Assembly (NCBI GenBank): GCA_965112735.1
Contig: OZ218962.1
Location: 1,302,001 to 1,366,000, forward strand
Source of the DNA: Phaeosaccion multiseriatum
Lineage: Eukaryota; Ochrophyta, other classes
DNA length: 64,000 nucleotides
Direction of reading: 5' to 3'
A program made the translations under genes and the position numbers. Positions 1-12,440 of this stretch are shown in pieces. The notes under the pieces are model-generated. The model saw only the letters and a list, made by a program, of their open reading frames with translations, made no database searches and had not been told where the DNA came from. Position 1 is the stretch's first letter, and every line of letters begins with the position of its first letter.

Positions 1-1
1 C

Positions 2-3000
2 TTTCAGAGAGGGACGGGCCAGCGCATTTGCCTGCTTCACTGGGACAGCTTGGGTGGGGTGGGTCTCACAAGGAACCCCCGCTTTGCTTCTTCTTTGTCG
101 GGGACGGACATCTTGTACCTCCTCTTGGACCAGAGGCACTACTCCCGCCTCACACCCTCATCCGCCTTCACCAGCAGCCGGGTCGCCCAACTGCCCGTCG
201 CGAAGCTCCTTGGAGGCGACGCCCTGCTCCTTGGAGGGGCGCGCGAAGCGAGCGACGGAGGCCAGCAGGAGGGGTCCCCGCCGGGTCAGCACTCGTCATA
301 TGTTCCGACATCGCCGAGCGGGAGAAAAAGACGCAAGTCGAACGACAAAGGCCTCAGTGCTGGTAGTGGTGCAGCGAGCGAGGCGGCGGGTCGTCAGCAG
401 TCACGTGGTTCGTCGTCGGCGGGGGGTGATGGACAAGACGCGATTTACGTCTACGGCTCCGATGAAGAGTACCCCGAGCAGCCAGCCAGCACTGGTGCTC
501 GGCTCCAATCAGCGAGCGACGAGGAGGTACGTTAGTTCACCACGTCAAGTAGCTAATTTCCGTAAGTCAATGGGGCGGGGCCAGCAAACTGAAACTTTCG
601 GAAGCCCATTGACTGACTTGATTTGCTTGTTTGGGCACCTTGGCGCTCTCCTGTCAGGTGGCATTCGAGTGGGATGGGGCCACGGACGACGAAGCAGTTC
701 GGGCGGCATACATCCGCCCGAACCAGCTTCTCGATGACAGTCAACACATGGAGCTCCTCACTCAAGCCTTGGTGAGCGAGCGAGGCAGGCCAGTGGGTGG
801 TGGCTGGCTGGTTGCTTGAATCATTTCGATTTGTTGCTTGCTTCTTTTCTTGACCCACACACACCACCTGCATTTCCTTGCTTCTAGGAGAATTGGTGGT
901 GCTCAGAACACCCCAACAGGAGGGCCGCTCCTCCAGGGCTCGGAAACGCCGCGCGCAGCCACGCTTTGGATCTGCTGGTGGTAAGGCCAAGAACAAGGGA
1001 CGACTTGACTTTGCCTCGCTCTTCTGGTTTGCTTACATGCTCCCTGTTCCCTGCTCATTAGGTCTCCGACCGTATTGTTTCGGCGCTCCCGGCCGGGCAA
1101 CAAGGAGGTGACGAGGACACCAAGTTGCCGGCACCGGAACCAAGAACAAATCAGGTAGCTACTAGTACTACAGGCAGGCACAAGCCAAGTGCTGGTGAGA
1201 GCCGCGGGGCTTTGCAAACAAACACTAACGCACAAACGTTGCTTGCACAAACAGGATGACGACTCGGGTGCGGAGGAGACCAAGGGGGGCGGCAAAGAGC
1301 AGGTGAGCGAGCTGCGGCCGGGGCTTTCTTGTAACAACAAACACCCACTCACACACACGGCGCGCACAGTCACAGCACACACAGAGAAAGACACACACGC
1401 AGCCCCCCCTCCTCCTCTCTCTCCTCTCCTCTCTTCTCTCTGTTCCTGTTGCTCTTCCTCTTTCGTCCTCCTCCCCTTCCCTCTCCCTCTTTCTTCTATC
1501 CTCCCTCCTGTCTCCCCTCTCCCCTCTCCTCCTCCTCCTCCTCCTCCTCCGCCTCCTCCTCCTGCTCCGCCTCCTCCTCCCCCTCCTCCTCCTCCTGCTC
1601 CTCCGCCTCCTCCTCCTCCTCCTCCTCCTCCTCCTCCTCCTCCTCCTCCTCCTCCTCCTCCTCCGCCTCCTCCTCCTCCTCCTTCTCCTCCTCCCTCTCC
1701 TCCCTCTCCTCCTCCTCCTCCTCCTCCTCCTCCTCCTCCTCCTCCTCCTCCTCCTCCTCCTCCTCCCCTCCCCATCCCTCCTCCTCCTCCTCCTCCTCCT
1801 CCTCTCTCCTCTCTCCTCTCCCCTTCCCCTCCCCTTCCTCTGCTCCTCCTCTCTCTTCTCTCCCTCGCTCCTCTCTTTTCTCTCCCTTCTCTCTTCTCCT
1901 CTCTCTTCTCTCTTCTCTCCCCTTCCCTCCTTCTCCTCCTCTCCTCTCTCCTCTCCCCTTCCCCTCCCCTTCCTCTGCTCCTCCTCTCTCTTGTCTCCCT
2001 CGCTCCTCTCTATTCTCGCCCCTTCTTTCCTCCTCCTCCTCCTGTCTCCTACCCCCCCCCCCCCATCTTTCCTCTCTCCCCTCTCTCTTCTCCTCTCTCT
2101 ACTCTCTTCTCTCCCCTTCTCTCCTTCTCCCCTCTCTCTTCTCCTCTCTCTCCTCTCTCTATCCCCGTTCCTCCTCCTCCTCCTCCTCCTCCTCTCCCCC
2201 TCCCCTTCCCTCCCTCGCCCCCCCCCCTCCTATCTCCCCCCCCCCCCCCCTCCTTCCTCTGCTCCTCCTCTCTCTTCTCTCCCTCGCTCCCCTCTCTTCT
2301 CTCCCCTTCCTTCCTCTCTCCTCTCTCCACTCTCCTCTGTCCTCTCTCCTCTCTCCTCTCTCTTCTCTCTTCTCTCCCCTTCCCTCCTTCTCCTCCTCTC
2401 CTCTCTCCTCTCCCCTTCCCCTCCCCTTCCTCTTTCTTCTATCCTCTCTCCTGTCTCCCCTCTCCCCTCTCCCCTCTCCTCCTCCTCCTCCTCCTCCCCC
2501 CATCCTCCTCCTCCTCCTCCTCCTCCTCCTCCTCCTCCTAGTCCTCCTCTCCCCTTCCCTTCCTCGCTCCTCGCTCTTCCTCCTCCTCTCCCCTCCTCTC
2601 CCTCTCCCCTCCTCCTCCTCCTCCTGTCCCCTTCCCCCCCTCCCCCCTCCCCCCTCCTCTCTCCTCTCTCCTCTCTCCTCTCCCCTTCCCCTCCCCTTCC
2701 TCTGCTCCTCCTCTCTCTTCTCTCCCTCGCTCCTCTCTATTCTCTCCCCTTCTTTCCTCCTCCTCCTCCTGTCTCCTACCCCCCCCCCCCATCTCTCCTC
2801 TCTCCCCTCTCTCTTCTACTCCTCCTCCTCTCTCCTACCTGCTCCCCTGCTCCTCTCCCCTCTCTCCTCCTCTCTCCTCTCTCCTCTCCCCTTCCCCTCC
2901 CCTTCCTCTGCTCCTCCTCTCTCTTCTCTCCCTCGCTCTCTCTCTTCTCTCTTCTCTCCCCTTCCTTCCTCTCTCCTCTCTCCACTCTCCTCTCTCCTCT

Positions 3001-6000
3001 CTCCTCTCTCTTCTCTCTTCTCTCCCCTTCCCTCCTTCTCCTCCTCTCCTCTCTCCTCTCCCCTTCCCCTCCCCTTCCTCTGCTCCTCCTCTCTCTTCTC
3101 TCCCTCGCTCCTCTCTATTCTCGCCCCTTCTTTCCTCCTCCTCCTCCTGTCTCCTACCCCCCCCCCCCCCATCTCTCCTCTCTCCCCTCTCTCTTCTCCT
3201 CTCTCTACTCTCTTCTCTCCCCTTCTCTCCTTCTCCCCTCTCTCTTCTCCTCTCTCTCCTCTCTCTATCCCCGTTCCTCCTCCTCCTCCTCCTCCTCCTC
3301 TCCCCCTCCCCTTCCCTTCCTCTGCTCCTCCTCTCTCTTCTCTCCCTCGCTCCTCTCTCTTCTCTCTTCTCTCCCCTTCCTTCCTCTCTCCTCTCTCCAC
3401 TCTCCTCTGTCCTCTGTCCTCTCTCTTCTCTCTTCTCTCCCCTTCCCTCCTCTCTCCTCTCCCCTTCCCCTCCCCTTCCTCTGCTCCTCCTCTCTCTTCT
3501 CTCCCTCGCTCCTCTCTATTCTCTCCCCTTCTTTCCTCCTCCTCCTCCTGTCTCCTACCCCCCCCCCCATCTCTCCTCTCTCCCCTCTCTCTTCTCCTCT
3601 CTCTTCTCTCTTCTCTCCCCTTCCCTCCTTCTCCTCCTCCTCCTCTCTCCTACCTGCTCCCCTGCTCCTCTCCCCTCTCTCCTCCTCTCTCCTCTCTCCT
3701 CTCCCCTTCCCCTCCCCTTCCTCTGCTCCTCCTCTCTCTTCTCTCCTCTGTCCTCTCTCCTCTCTTCTCTCCCCTTCTCTCCCCTTCCCTCCTCTCTCTT
3801 CTCTCTTCTCTCCCCTTCCTTCCTCTGTCCTCTCTCCTGTCTTCTTTCTCTTCTCTCCTCTCTCTTCTCTCTTCTCTCCCCTTCCCTCCTTCTCCTCCTC
3901 CTCCTCTCTCCTACCTGCTCCCCTGCTCCTCTCCCCTCTCTCCTCCTCTCTCCTCTCTCCTCTCTCTCCTCTCTCTTCTCTCTTCTCTCCCCTTCCCTCC
4001 TCTCTCCTCTCTCCACTCTCCTCTGTCCTCTGTCCTCTCTCCTGTCTTCTTTCTCTTCTCTCCTCTCTCTTCTCTCCCCTTCCCTCCTTCTCCTCCTCTC
4101 CTCTCTCCTCTCCCCTTCCCCTCCCCTTCCGCTTTCTTCTATCCTCTCTCCTGTCTCCCCTCTCCCCTCTCCCCTCTCCTCCTCCTCCTCCTGTCCCCAT
4201 CCTCCTCCTCCTCCTCCTCCTCCTCCTCTCCCCTTCCCTTCCTCGCTCCTCGTTCTTCCTCCTCCTCTCCCCTCCTCTCCCTCTCCCCTCCTCCTCCTCC
4301 TCCTGTCCCCTTCCCCCCCTCCCCCCTCCCCCCTCCTCTCTCCTCTCTCCTCTCTCCTCTCCCCTTCCTCTCCCCTTCCCCTCCCCTTCCTCTGCTCCTC
4401 CTCTCTCTTCTCTCCCTCGCTCCTCTCTATTCTCGCCCCTTCTTTCCTCCTCCTCCTCCTCTCTCCTACCCCCCCCCCCATCTCTCCTCTCTCCCCTCTC
4501 TCTTCTCCTCTCTCTTCTCTCTTCTCTCCCCTTCCCTCCTTCTCCTCCTCCTCCTCTCTCCTACCTGCTCCCCTGCTCCTCTCCCCTCTCTCCTCCTCTC
4601 TCCTCTCTCCTCTCCCCTTCCCCTCCCCTTCCTCTGCTCCTCCTCTCTCTTCTCTCCCTCGCTCCTCTCTCTTCTCTCTTCTCTCCCCTTCCTTCCTCTC
4701 TCCTCTCTCCACTCTCCTCTGTCCTCTCTCCTCTCTCTTCTCTCTTCTCTCCCCTTCCCTCCTTCTCCTCCTCTCCTCTCTCCTCTCCCCTTCCCCTCCC
4801 CTTCCTCTGCTCCTCCTCTCTCTTCTCTCCCTCGCTCCTCTCTATTCTCTCCCCTTCTTTCCTCCTCCTCCTCCTCTCTCCTACCCCCCCCCCCATCTCT
4901 CCTCTCTCCCCTCTCTCTTCTCTCTTCTCTCCCCTTCCCTCCTTCTCCTCTCTCCTCCTCTCTCCTACCTGCTCCCCTGCTCCTCTCCCCTCTCTCCTCC
5001 TCTCTCCTCTCTCCTCTCCCCTTCCCCTCCCCTTCCTCTGCTCCTCCTCTCTCTTCTCTCCCTCGCTCCTCTCTCTTCTCTCTTCTCTCCCCTTCCTTCC
5101 TCTCTCCTCTCTCCACTCTCCTCTGTCCTCTGTCCTCTCTCCTGTCTTCTTTCTCTTCTCTCCTCTCTCTTCTCTCTTCTCTCTTCTCTCCCCTTCCTTC
5201 CTCCTCCTCCCCTTCCTCTCCCCTTCCTCTGCTCCTCCTCTCTCTTCTCTCCCTCGCTCCTCTCTATTCTCTCCCCTTCTTTCCTCCTCCTCCTCCTGTC
5301 TCCTACCCCCCCCCCCCATCTCTCCTCTCTCCCCTCTCTCTTCTCTCTTCTCTCCCCTTCCCTCCTCCTCCTCTCTCCTACCTGCTCCCCTGCTCCTCTC
5401 CCCTCTCTCCTCCTCTCTCCTCTCTCCTCTCCCCTTCTCCTCCTCCTCCTCTCTCCTACCTGCTCCCCTGCTCCTCTCCCCTCTCTCCTCCTCTCTCCTC
5501 TCTCCTCTCCCCTTCCCCTCCCCTTCCTCTGCTCCTCCTCTCTCTTCTCTCCTCTCTCTCCTCTCTCTCCTCTCTTCTCTCCCCTTCTCTCCCCTTCCCT
5601 CCTCTCTCCACTCTCCACTCTCCTCTGTCCTCTGTCCTCTCTCCTGTCTTCTTTCTCTTCTCTCCTCTCTCTTCTCTCTTCTCTCTTCTCTCCCCTTCCC
5701 TCCTCCTCCTCCCCTTCCTCTCCCCTTCCTCTCCCCTCCTCCCCTTCCCTCCTCCTCCTCCTCCTCCTCCTCCTCCTCCTCCTCCTCTCCCCTTCGCTCC
5801 CTCGCCCCCCCCTCCTTCCTCTGCTCCTCCTCTCTCTTCTCTCCCTCGCTCCCCTCTCCTCTCTCCTACCCCCCCCCCCATCTCTCCTCTCTCCCCTCTC
5901 TCTTCTCTCTTCTCTCCCCTTCCCTCCTTCTCCTCCTCCTCCTCTCTCCTCCTCCTCCTCTCTCCTCCTCTCTCCTACCTGCTCCCCTGCTCCTCTCCCC

Positions 6001-6427
6001 TCTCCTCCACCTACACACACACAGAGAGAGAGAAAGACCCACACAGCAGCACCCACCACTCACATGCACACTCACGTTCCCCCCCCCCCCCCCACCCACC
6101 CACCCCCAGGAGGAGGAGCATGACCAAGGCTCGGGTGTGGAGAAGAGCCAGGGGGGTATCGGCGACGACGATGAGATCCTATGGTGGGAGTCCTCCATCA
6201 GCAGCGGATGCGACAGCGCCAGTTGCAGCGGCGATGAGGAGGGCGGCGATGAGGAGGGCAACGATGCCTGGATGGAGCAGGCATTCTTTGCCGAGGACGC
6301 GACACAAGAATCGGAAGCCCCGCCCCCCGCCGATACCGACTCCAACGTGCAGCGCCCCCCCCGAGCCGCGCAGGCTACTGCTTCACCACCGCCAGCCGCC
6401 GAGCCTGATGCAGCAGCAACAGTAGCA

Positions 6428-6510
<83 letters not shown>

Positions 6511-9500
6511 GGTTGACCGGAAGTGTGTGCAAGACTATCTGGAGAAATTGCAAGACACGGAAGTGGTGCCATGCACGGAGAGTCACTCGCCCAGCGAGGT
6601 GAAGCTGAAGGTGCTCAAAGTTGTGCAGGAGCTGGGATTGCTCGTCTCCGGCGGCTTTGCGCGGGACATTGCGATGCATGCCATGCACGGGCCGCAGGGG
6701 ACCTACAAAGGCGACATTGACATTCACGTACCTGACCGCAGTTCCCTCGGCGAAGTCTCGAACCTGCTGCAAACCGAACTTGGGAAACGCTTGGGCCTTG
6801 TGCGGTGTGAGCCTCGTGGCGGCTATGCCCGGAGGCCCTCCTCACGCGTCAGGTCGCTTTTTTTTACCAGAGAGGGAGGAGGAGCGGTACCGGAGGGGCA
6901 GCAAGGTATCCCCTTGCACAGGGACGTCACAGGGAAGCTCCTCATTCCGGATCTGAAGGCCCAGACGATTGAGGTACAGCTCGTCAACAGCATGGCCTTT
7001 CTACATGCGCCAGGAGCAGACTGTACCATCAACGCCATGTGTCTACAGGGTTGGAAACTCTCTGTCAAGCACCAGCCCAGAGGGTGGAAGGGTCCCACGC
7101 TCACAGTGGATATCGTACTGCAGCACGTGCGCAACAAGGAAACCTTCTGGGTTAGTGGAGCACCAACACACCATAAGCTGCAAAGGTTGAAGGCACTTGT
7201 AAAGCGCTTCACCGGCCTCGAGTACCGTGGCCGGGGCTCGTGGCCCTGTCTGGGGGCAGGCGACAGTAGCGGAGGAGGAGGATTGGCCGCTGCTCTCCAG
7301 CAACGAGCTAGGGAGAATGGCACCAACACGGCACTGTGCAACGACTTTCCGCTGGAGCGTATCGATGCTGTGCTCAAGCTCATTCCCTCAACACTGCTTG
7401 CCCTTTTCGAGAAGTGCTTCGATATGAAGCTGTCCGTCGAACAATTTGCCCAAGTCTTCGACAAGCTACGTCCCGTCCCGCCCCCGGAGGAGCAGGAGCA
7501 GGGGGGGGGGTGTGTCTACGCAGCCTTTGTCCACCTTAACAACAAGCCCACGCCTCAGCCCATTCAACGTGGGCCGGCAGCACAAGCTCTGGAGAACTGG
7601 CTGGCCGAGGCGGAGAGGAACGGTACGCCCGTCCCCCGCGGCTTTGCTCAGCTTGTGGAGGACATACGCAGGGGCAACCCCAACGACAATATATCCTTCA
7701 TGTACGTGGGTGAGACCGGAGCAGACGATCCCACGGGGCCGCGTTGGTGGCCACATGCGAAGCGCACCATGGCCAGTGGGGCCAAGTGCTTCAATGCCAT
7801 CATCGATGCCCTGGAGATGGCCGGAATTGTGGGCGCGGACTCCGTCTTTAAGTCCTTTCGAGTGGTTGTGCGAGCCAAAGCAACCGCTTCACCCACTGGC
7901 GGCAAGCCCATCTCGGCCTTCGAGAACCGAAAGGACTTGGAGGCCGTGGTGTGCGAGTTGCTTGGGGCGCATCGACGGAATCCAGGCCAAGACAACGGCG
8001 GCGTTATCCTCGGGACACAGACCAAAAGCGGGGGCTGTGCTCATGGCTCTGCCACTCAGGAACCCCCCACGTTTTCTTGTAGCGCAAGGGTGCAGCTCCT
8101 CCGAGCGAAGAAAATCGAACCCGATCTGCCCTACGACCAGCACCCCTCCCTGGATCTGCGTGTGTACTGCTCTAACCACATTCAGGAACACCCGCCTTCC
8201 GCCCGCTCTCGCATGTCGGATTGGCCTGGACGCGTGCCCACACTGTCGGAGGTGTACGGTTCCGTTTGCTCTCTTGGTGGTACGTCAAATGCATCGGGAA
8301 GGACCGGGCCGTCGTACAGAGGTTCCTTGCTTCGCCGTCGTGCACCGTACGCCACACTGCCATCTCATAAATCGCTCCTCACACCCTTCACACTCCCTCC
8401 CCTTCCCTCTCCTCCCATACCCTACCTCCTCCTCCTCCTCCTCCTCCTCCTCCTCCTCCTCCTCCTCCCCTTCCATCCTCTTCCTCCCTCCTCCCTCCTC
8501 TACCCTCCCTCCTCTATCCTCCCTCCTCCTCCTCCTCCTCCTGCTCCTCCTCCTCCTCCTCCTCCTCCTCCCCTTCCCCCCTCCTCCTCCTCCTCCTCCT
8601 CCTCCTCCTCCTCCTTCTCCTCCTCCTCCTCCTCCTCCTCCTCCTCCTCCTCCTTCTCCTCCTCCCCTTCCATCCCCTTCCTCCCTCCCCCCTCCTCTCT
8701 CCTCCCTCCTATCCTCCCTCCTCCTCCTCCTTCTCCTCCTCCTCCTCCTCCTCCTCCTCCTCCTCCTCCTCCTCCTCCTCCTCTTCTTCCATCCTCTTCC
8801 TCCCTCCTCCCTCCTCTCTCCTCCCTCCTCTCTCCTCCCTCCTCTTCTTCCTCCTCCTCCTCCTCCTCCTCCTCCTCCTCCTCCTCCTCCTCCTCCTCCT
8901 CCTCTCTCCTCTCTCCTCCCTTCCTTTCCTCCTCCTCCTCCTCCCCTTCCCTCCTCCTCCTCCTCCTCCTCCCTCCTCTCTCCTCCCTCCTCTATCCTCC
9001 CTCCTCTTCCTCCTCCTCCTCCTCCTCCTCCTCCTCCTCCTCCTCCTCCTCCATCTCCTGCACCTCCTCCTCTCTCCTCCCCCTCTCTCCTCCCTCCTCT
9101 ATCCTCCCTCCTCTTCCTCCTCCTTCTCCTCCTCCTCCATCCCTCCTCCTCCTCCTCCTCCTCCTCCTCCTTCTCCTCCTCCTCCTCCTCCTCCTTCTCC
9201 TCCTCCTCCCCTTCCATCCTCTTCCTCTCTCCTCCCTCCTCTATCCTCCCTCCTTCTCCTCCTCCTCCTCCTCCTCCTCCTCCTTCTCCTCCTCCTCCCC
9301 TTCCATCCTCTATCCTCCTGCTCCTCCTCCTCCTCCTCCTCCTCCTCCTCCTCCTCCTCCTCCTCCTCCTCCTCCTCCTCCTCCTCCTCCTTTTCCACCT
9401 CCTCCTCCTCCTCCTCCTCCTCCTCCTCCTCCTCCTCCTCCTCCTCCTCCTCCTCCTCTTCCTCCTCTTCCTCCTCCTCCTCCTCCTCTTCCTCCCTCCT

Positions 9501-12371
9501 CCCTCCTCTATCCTCCCTCCTCTATCCTCCCTCCTCTTCCTCCTCCTCCTCCTCCTTCTCCTCCTCCTCCTCCTCCCCTTCCCTCCTCCTCTTCCTCCTC
9601 CTCCTCCTCCTCCTCCTCCCCTTCCATCCCCTTCCTCCCTCCCCCCTCCTCTCTCCTCCCTCCTATCCTCCCTCCTCGTCCTCCTTCTCCTCCTCCTCCT
9701 CCTCCTCCTCCTCCCCTTCCATCCTCTTCCTCCCTCCTCCCTCCTCTCTCCTCCTTCCTCTCTCCTCTCTCCTCCCTCCTCCCTCCTCTTCCTCCTCCTC
9801 CTCCTCCTCCTCCTCCTCCTCCCCTTCCATCCTCTTCCTCCCTCCTCCCTCCTCTCTCCTCCCTCCTCTCTCCTCTCTCCTCCCTCCTCCCTCCTCTTCC
9901 TCCTCCTCCTCCTCCTCCTCCTCCCCTTCCATCCTCTTCCTCCCTCCTCCCTCCTCTCTCCTCCCTCCTCTCTCCTCTCTCCTCCCTCCTCCCTCCTCTT
10001 CCTCCTCCTCCTCCTCCTCCTCCTCCTCCTCCTGCTCCTCCTCCTCCTCCTCCTCCTCCTCCCCTTCCTGACTCTTCCTCCCTCCTCTCTCCTCTCTCCT
10101 CCCTTCCTTTCCTCCCTCCTCCCTCCTCTATCCTCCCTCCTCTTCCTCCTCCTTCTCCTCCTCCTCCTCCCCTTTCATCCTCTTCCTCCCTCCTCTCTCC
10201 TCTCTCGTCTCTCCTCCCTCCCTTTCCTCCTCCTCCTCCTCCTTCTCCTCCTCCTCCTCCTCCTCCTCCTCCTCCTCCTCCCCTTCTCTCCTCCTCCCTC
10301 CTCTCTCCTCCCTCCTCTTCCTCCTCCTTCTCCTCCTCCTCCTCCCCTTCCATCCTCCTCCTCCTCCTCCCCTTCTATCCTCTTCCTCCCTCCTGCCTCC
10401 TCTATCCTCCCTCCTCTCTCCTCCCTCCTCTTCCTCCTCCTCCTCCTCCTCCTCCTTCTCCTCCTCCTCCTCCTCCTCCTCCCCATCCCTCCTCCTCCTC
10501 CTCCCCATCCCTCCTCCCCATCCCTCCTCCCCATCCCTCCTCCTCCTCCTCCTTCTCCTCCTCCTCCTCTCTCGTCCCTCTCTCCTCCCTCCTCTCTCGT
10601 CCCTCCTCGCTGCTCCTCCTCGCTCCTCGCTCCTCCTCCTCCTCCTCTCTCGTCCCCTCTCCTCCCCACCCACAGCTCGCACATTCTACGTCACGCCAAG
10701 GGATGGGAAGCGTACGAAGGTTGTCCTTCCGCCGAAGGGGGCTGAGGGCGACGACGGTAATGACGCCGAGCTGGTGAAGCTGGCGAAGGCGAGGAAGGCG
10801 GAGCTGTACTCTCTGAGCGGTCGGACGGTCTACCTTCCGGAGGAGAATGGTCGGTGCACCAAGGTCGTGCTTCCATCCGACTGGACCGGGAGGGACTTTG
10901 AGGGGCTCACGCCGTTGGAGCAGCGCGCTGTGAGGGAGAAGCGGCGGGTCAGCACCAAGGACGCCAGGACTGTATCTGTGACAGTTACCAATGAGGACGG
11001 TACCGAGGAGGATGTCGAGGTTATCGTGCCGGATGATTGGGAAAAGAAATTGCTGGACGACGGCCTCAATCCCCTCATGAGGGAGGCCATCGGGAAGAAT
11101 GAAGGAGGTCTACCAAGTGAGAGGTGAGTCGAGGTGTGTCGTAAGTCCCCCCCCCCCCCACCCCCCCCAGGACCTCGCTCAGTCCAGCCATCCCTGTTGT
11201 ACACCCCTACAGCCAATGCGTGCAGCGAGAAGGGCTGTGAGTGCACCACCATGATCCCGACCGAGTGTGTGTGCAACAATCACGAGCATCGTAAGAATAC
11301 CTCGACGACTGGGACTTGCGTGGTGGCCGACACCCGCGCGAAGCTCGTGGAGATGAAGCCTAGGGCTGATGCTGACAAGTGTCGTGGGTCATGGACTGAC
11401 AACCAGTTTCGGAACCGTGGGTGTCGATTTGATGGCATAAGCCAGCTCTCCAGGGGACAGAACGGCAGCGTTTACGAGCAGTTTAGACGGGAGAACAAGC
11501 AGGCGGGGCCGCATCAGGAAGGATGCATACATTACGACCGCAACGGCAGCTACCCGGAGTGGAGGGCCTGGACCGCCGTCCCTGTAAACGCAGCCAATGA
11601 CGCACGGGATGAGGTGACACGACAGTCGATCACGACACCACCACGGGTGCAGCCAACGTACAATGCCGACGGGAGGCGTGTCCAGCTCTGCCACACCTGT
11701 GGGCATCTGCACAACACCCGCACATACGGCCCATCGGTACATCGAGACTCACAGGCAGGAGGAGGCCATCCATGCACGGTGCCACCGCGCAAGGATAAAC
11801 CCTACAAAGCCCATCCGTGCCTTCAGGATTGCTGCGTGGGCGACTGCCTGCTCTCAGATGCAGAGCGTGCCGAGGCCATTGCGAATGCCGAGGTGGTGCG
11901 CCGGAGAGCAGCCGGTCTTCTGCCTACTAGGACATCAACACAGAGAGGGGGCGCGGGTAGGGGGGGGCGTTCGACTGATCCAAATCCTGATCCAAATCGA
12001 CGGCTCCCTCTGGTCAACGGCAACAACGCCCCGCGCTGCCATAAATGCGGCCACACCTTCAACACCAAAACGTTCGGCCCCGCGCTGCATCGGGACTCCA
12101 AGGCAGGGAGAATATTGGAGCCCCGATGCCGCGTGCCACCCGAAAGACAGCGTGACAGCGGTGGTCGCATGGGTTCTCACCGCTTTGAGAGGTACCCGTG
12201 CCTTCAGGATTGCTGCGTGGGCGACTGCCTGCTCTCAGATGCAGAGCGTGCCGAGGCCGTTGCGCTGGACGACATGGTGCGCCGAAGTGAAGCCGCTCTT
12301 GCGGCTGCTGGCACTGAGGAAGCCCCAGGACAGGGAACGGCACGGGGGGGGGTGGGGGGGGGCCGGGGGGG

Positions 12372-12440
<69 letters not shown>

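Noticed and set aside
1449-6425. A 1658-codon open frame through the first CCT tract
   Set aside because: Composition is only Ser, Pro, Leu and Phe, all plus-strand frames are open because pyrimidine triplets contain no stop codon, and good splice sites flank the tract.
8285-9398. Minus-strand Glu/Arg/Gly-rich frames through the CCT tracts
   Set aside because: They are the reverse complement of simple repeats and have no complexity, conserved motif or splice structure.
1991-10777. A 2928-codon open frame covering both giant introns and exon 6
   Set aside because: It joins exon 6 to simple-sequence DNA, and beyond the second intron it reads the next exon in the wrong frame and stops. Only exon 6 within it looks like protein.
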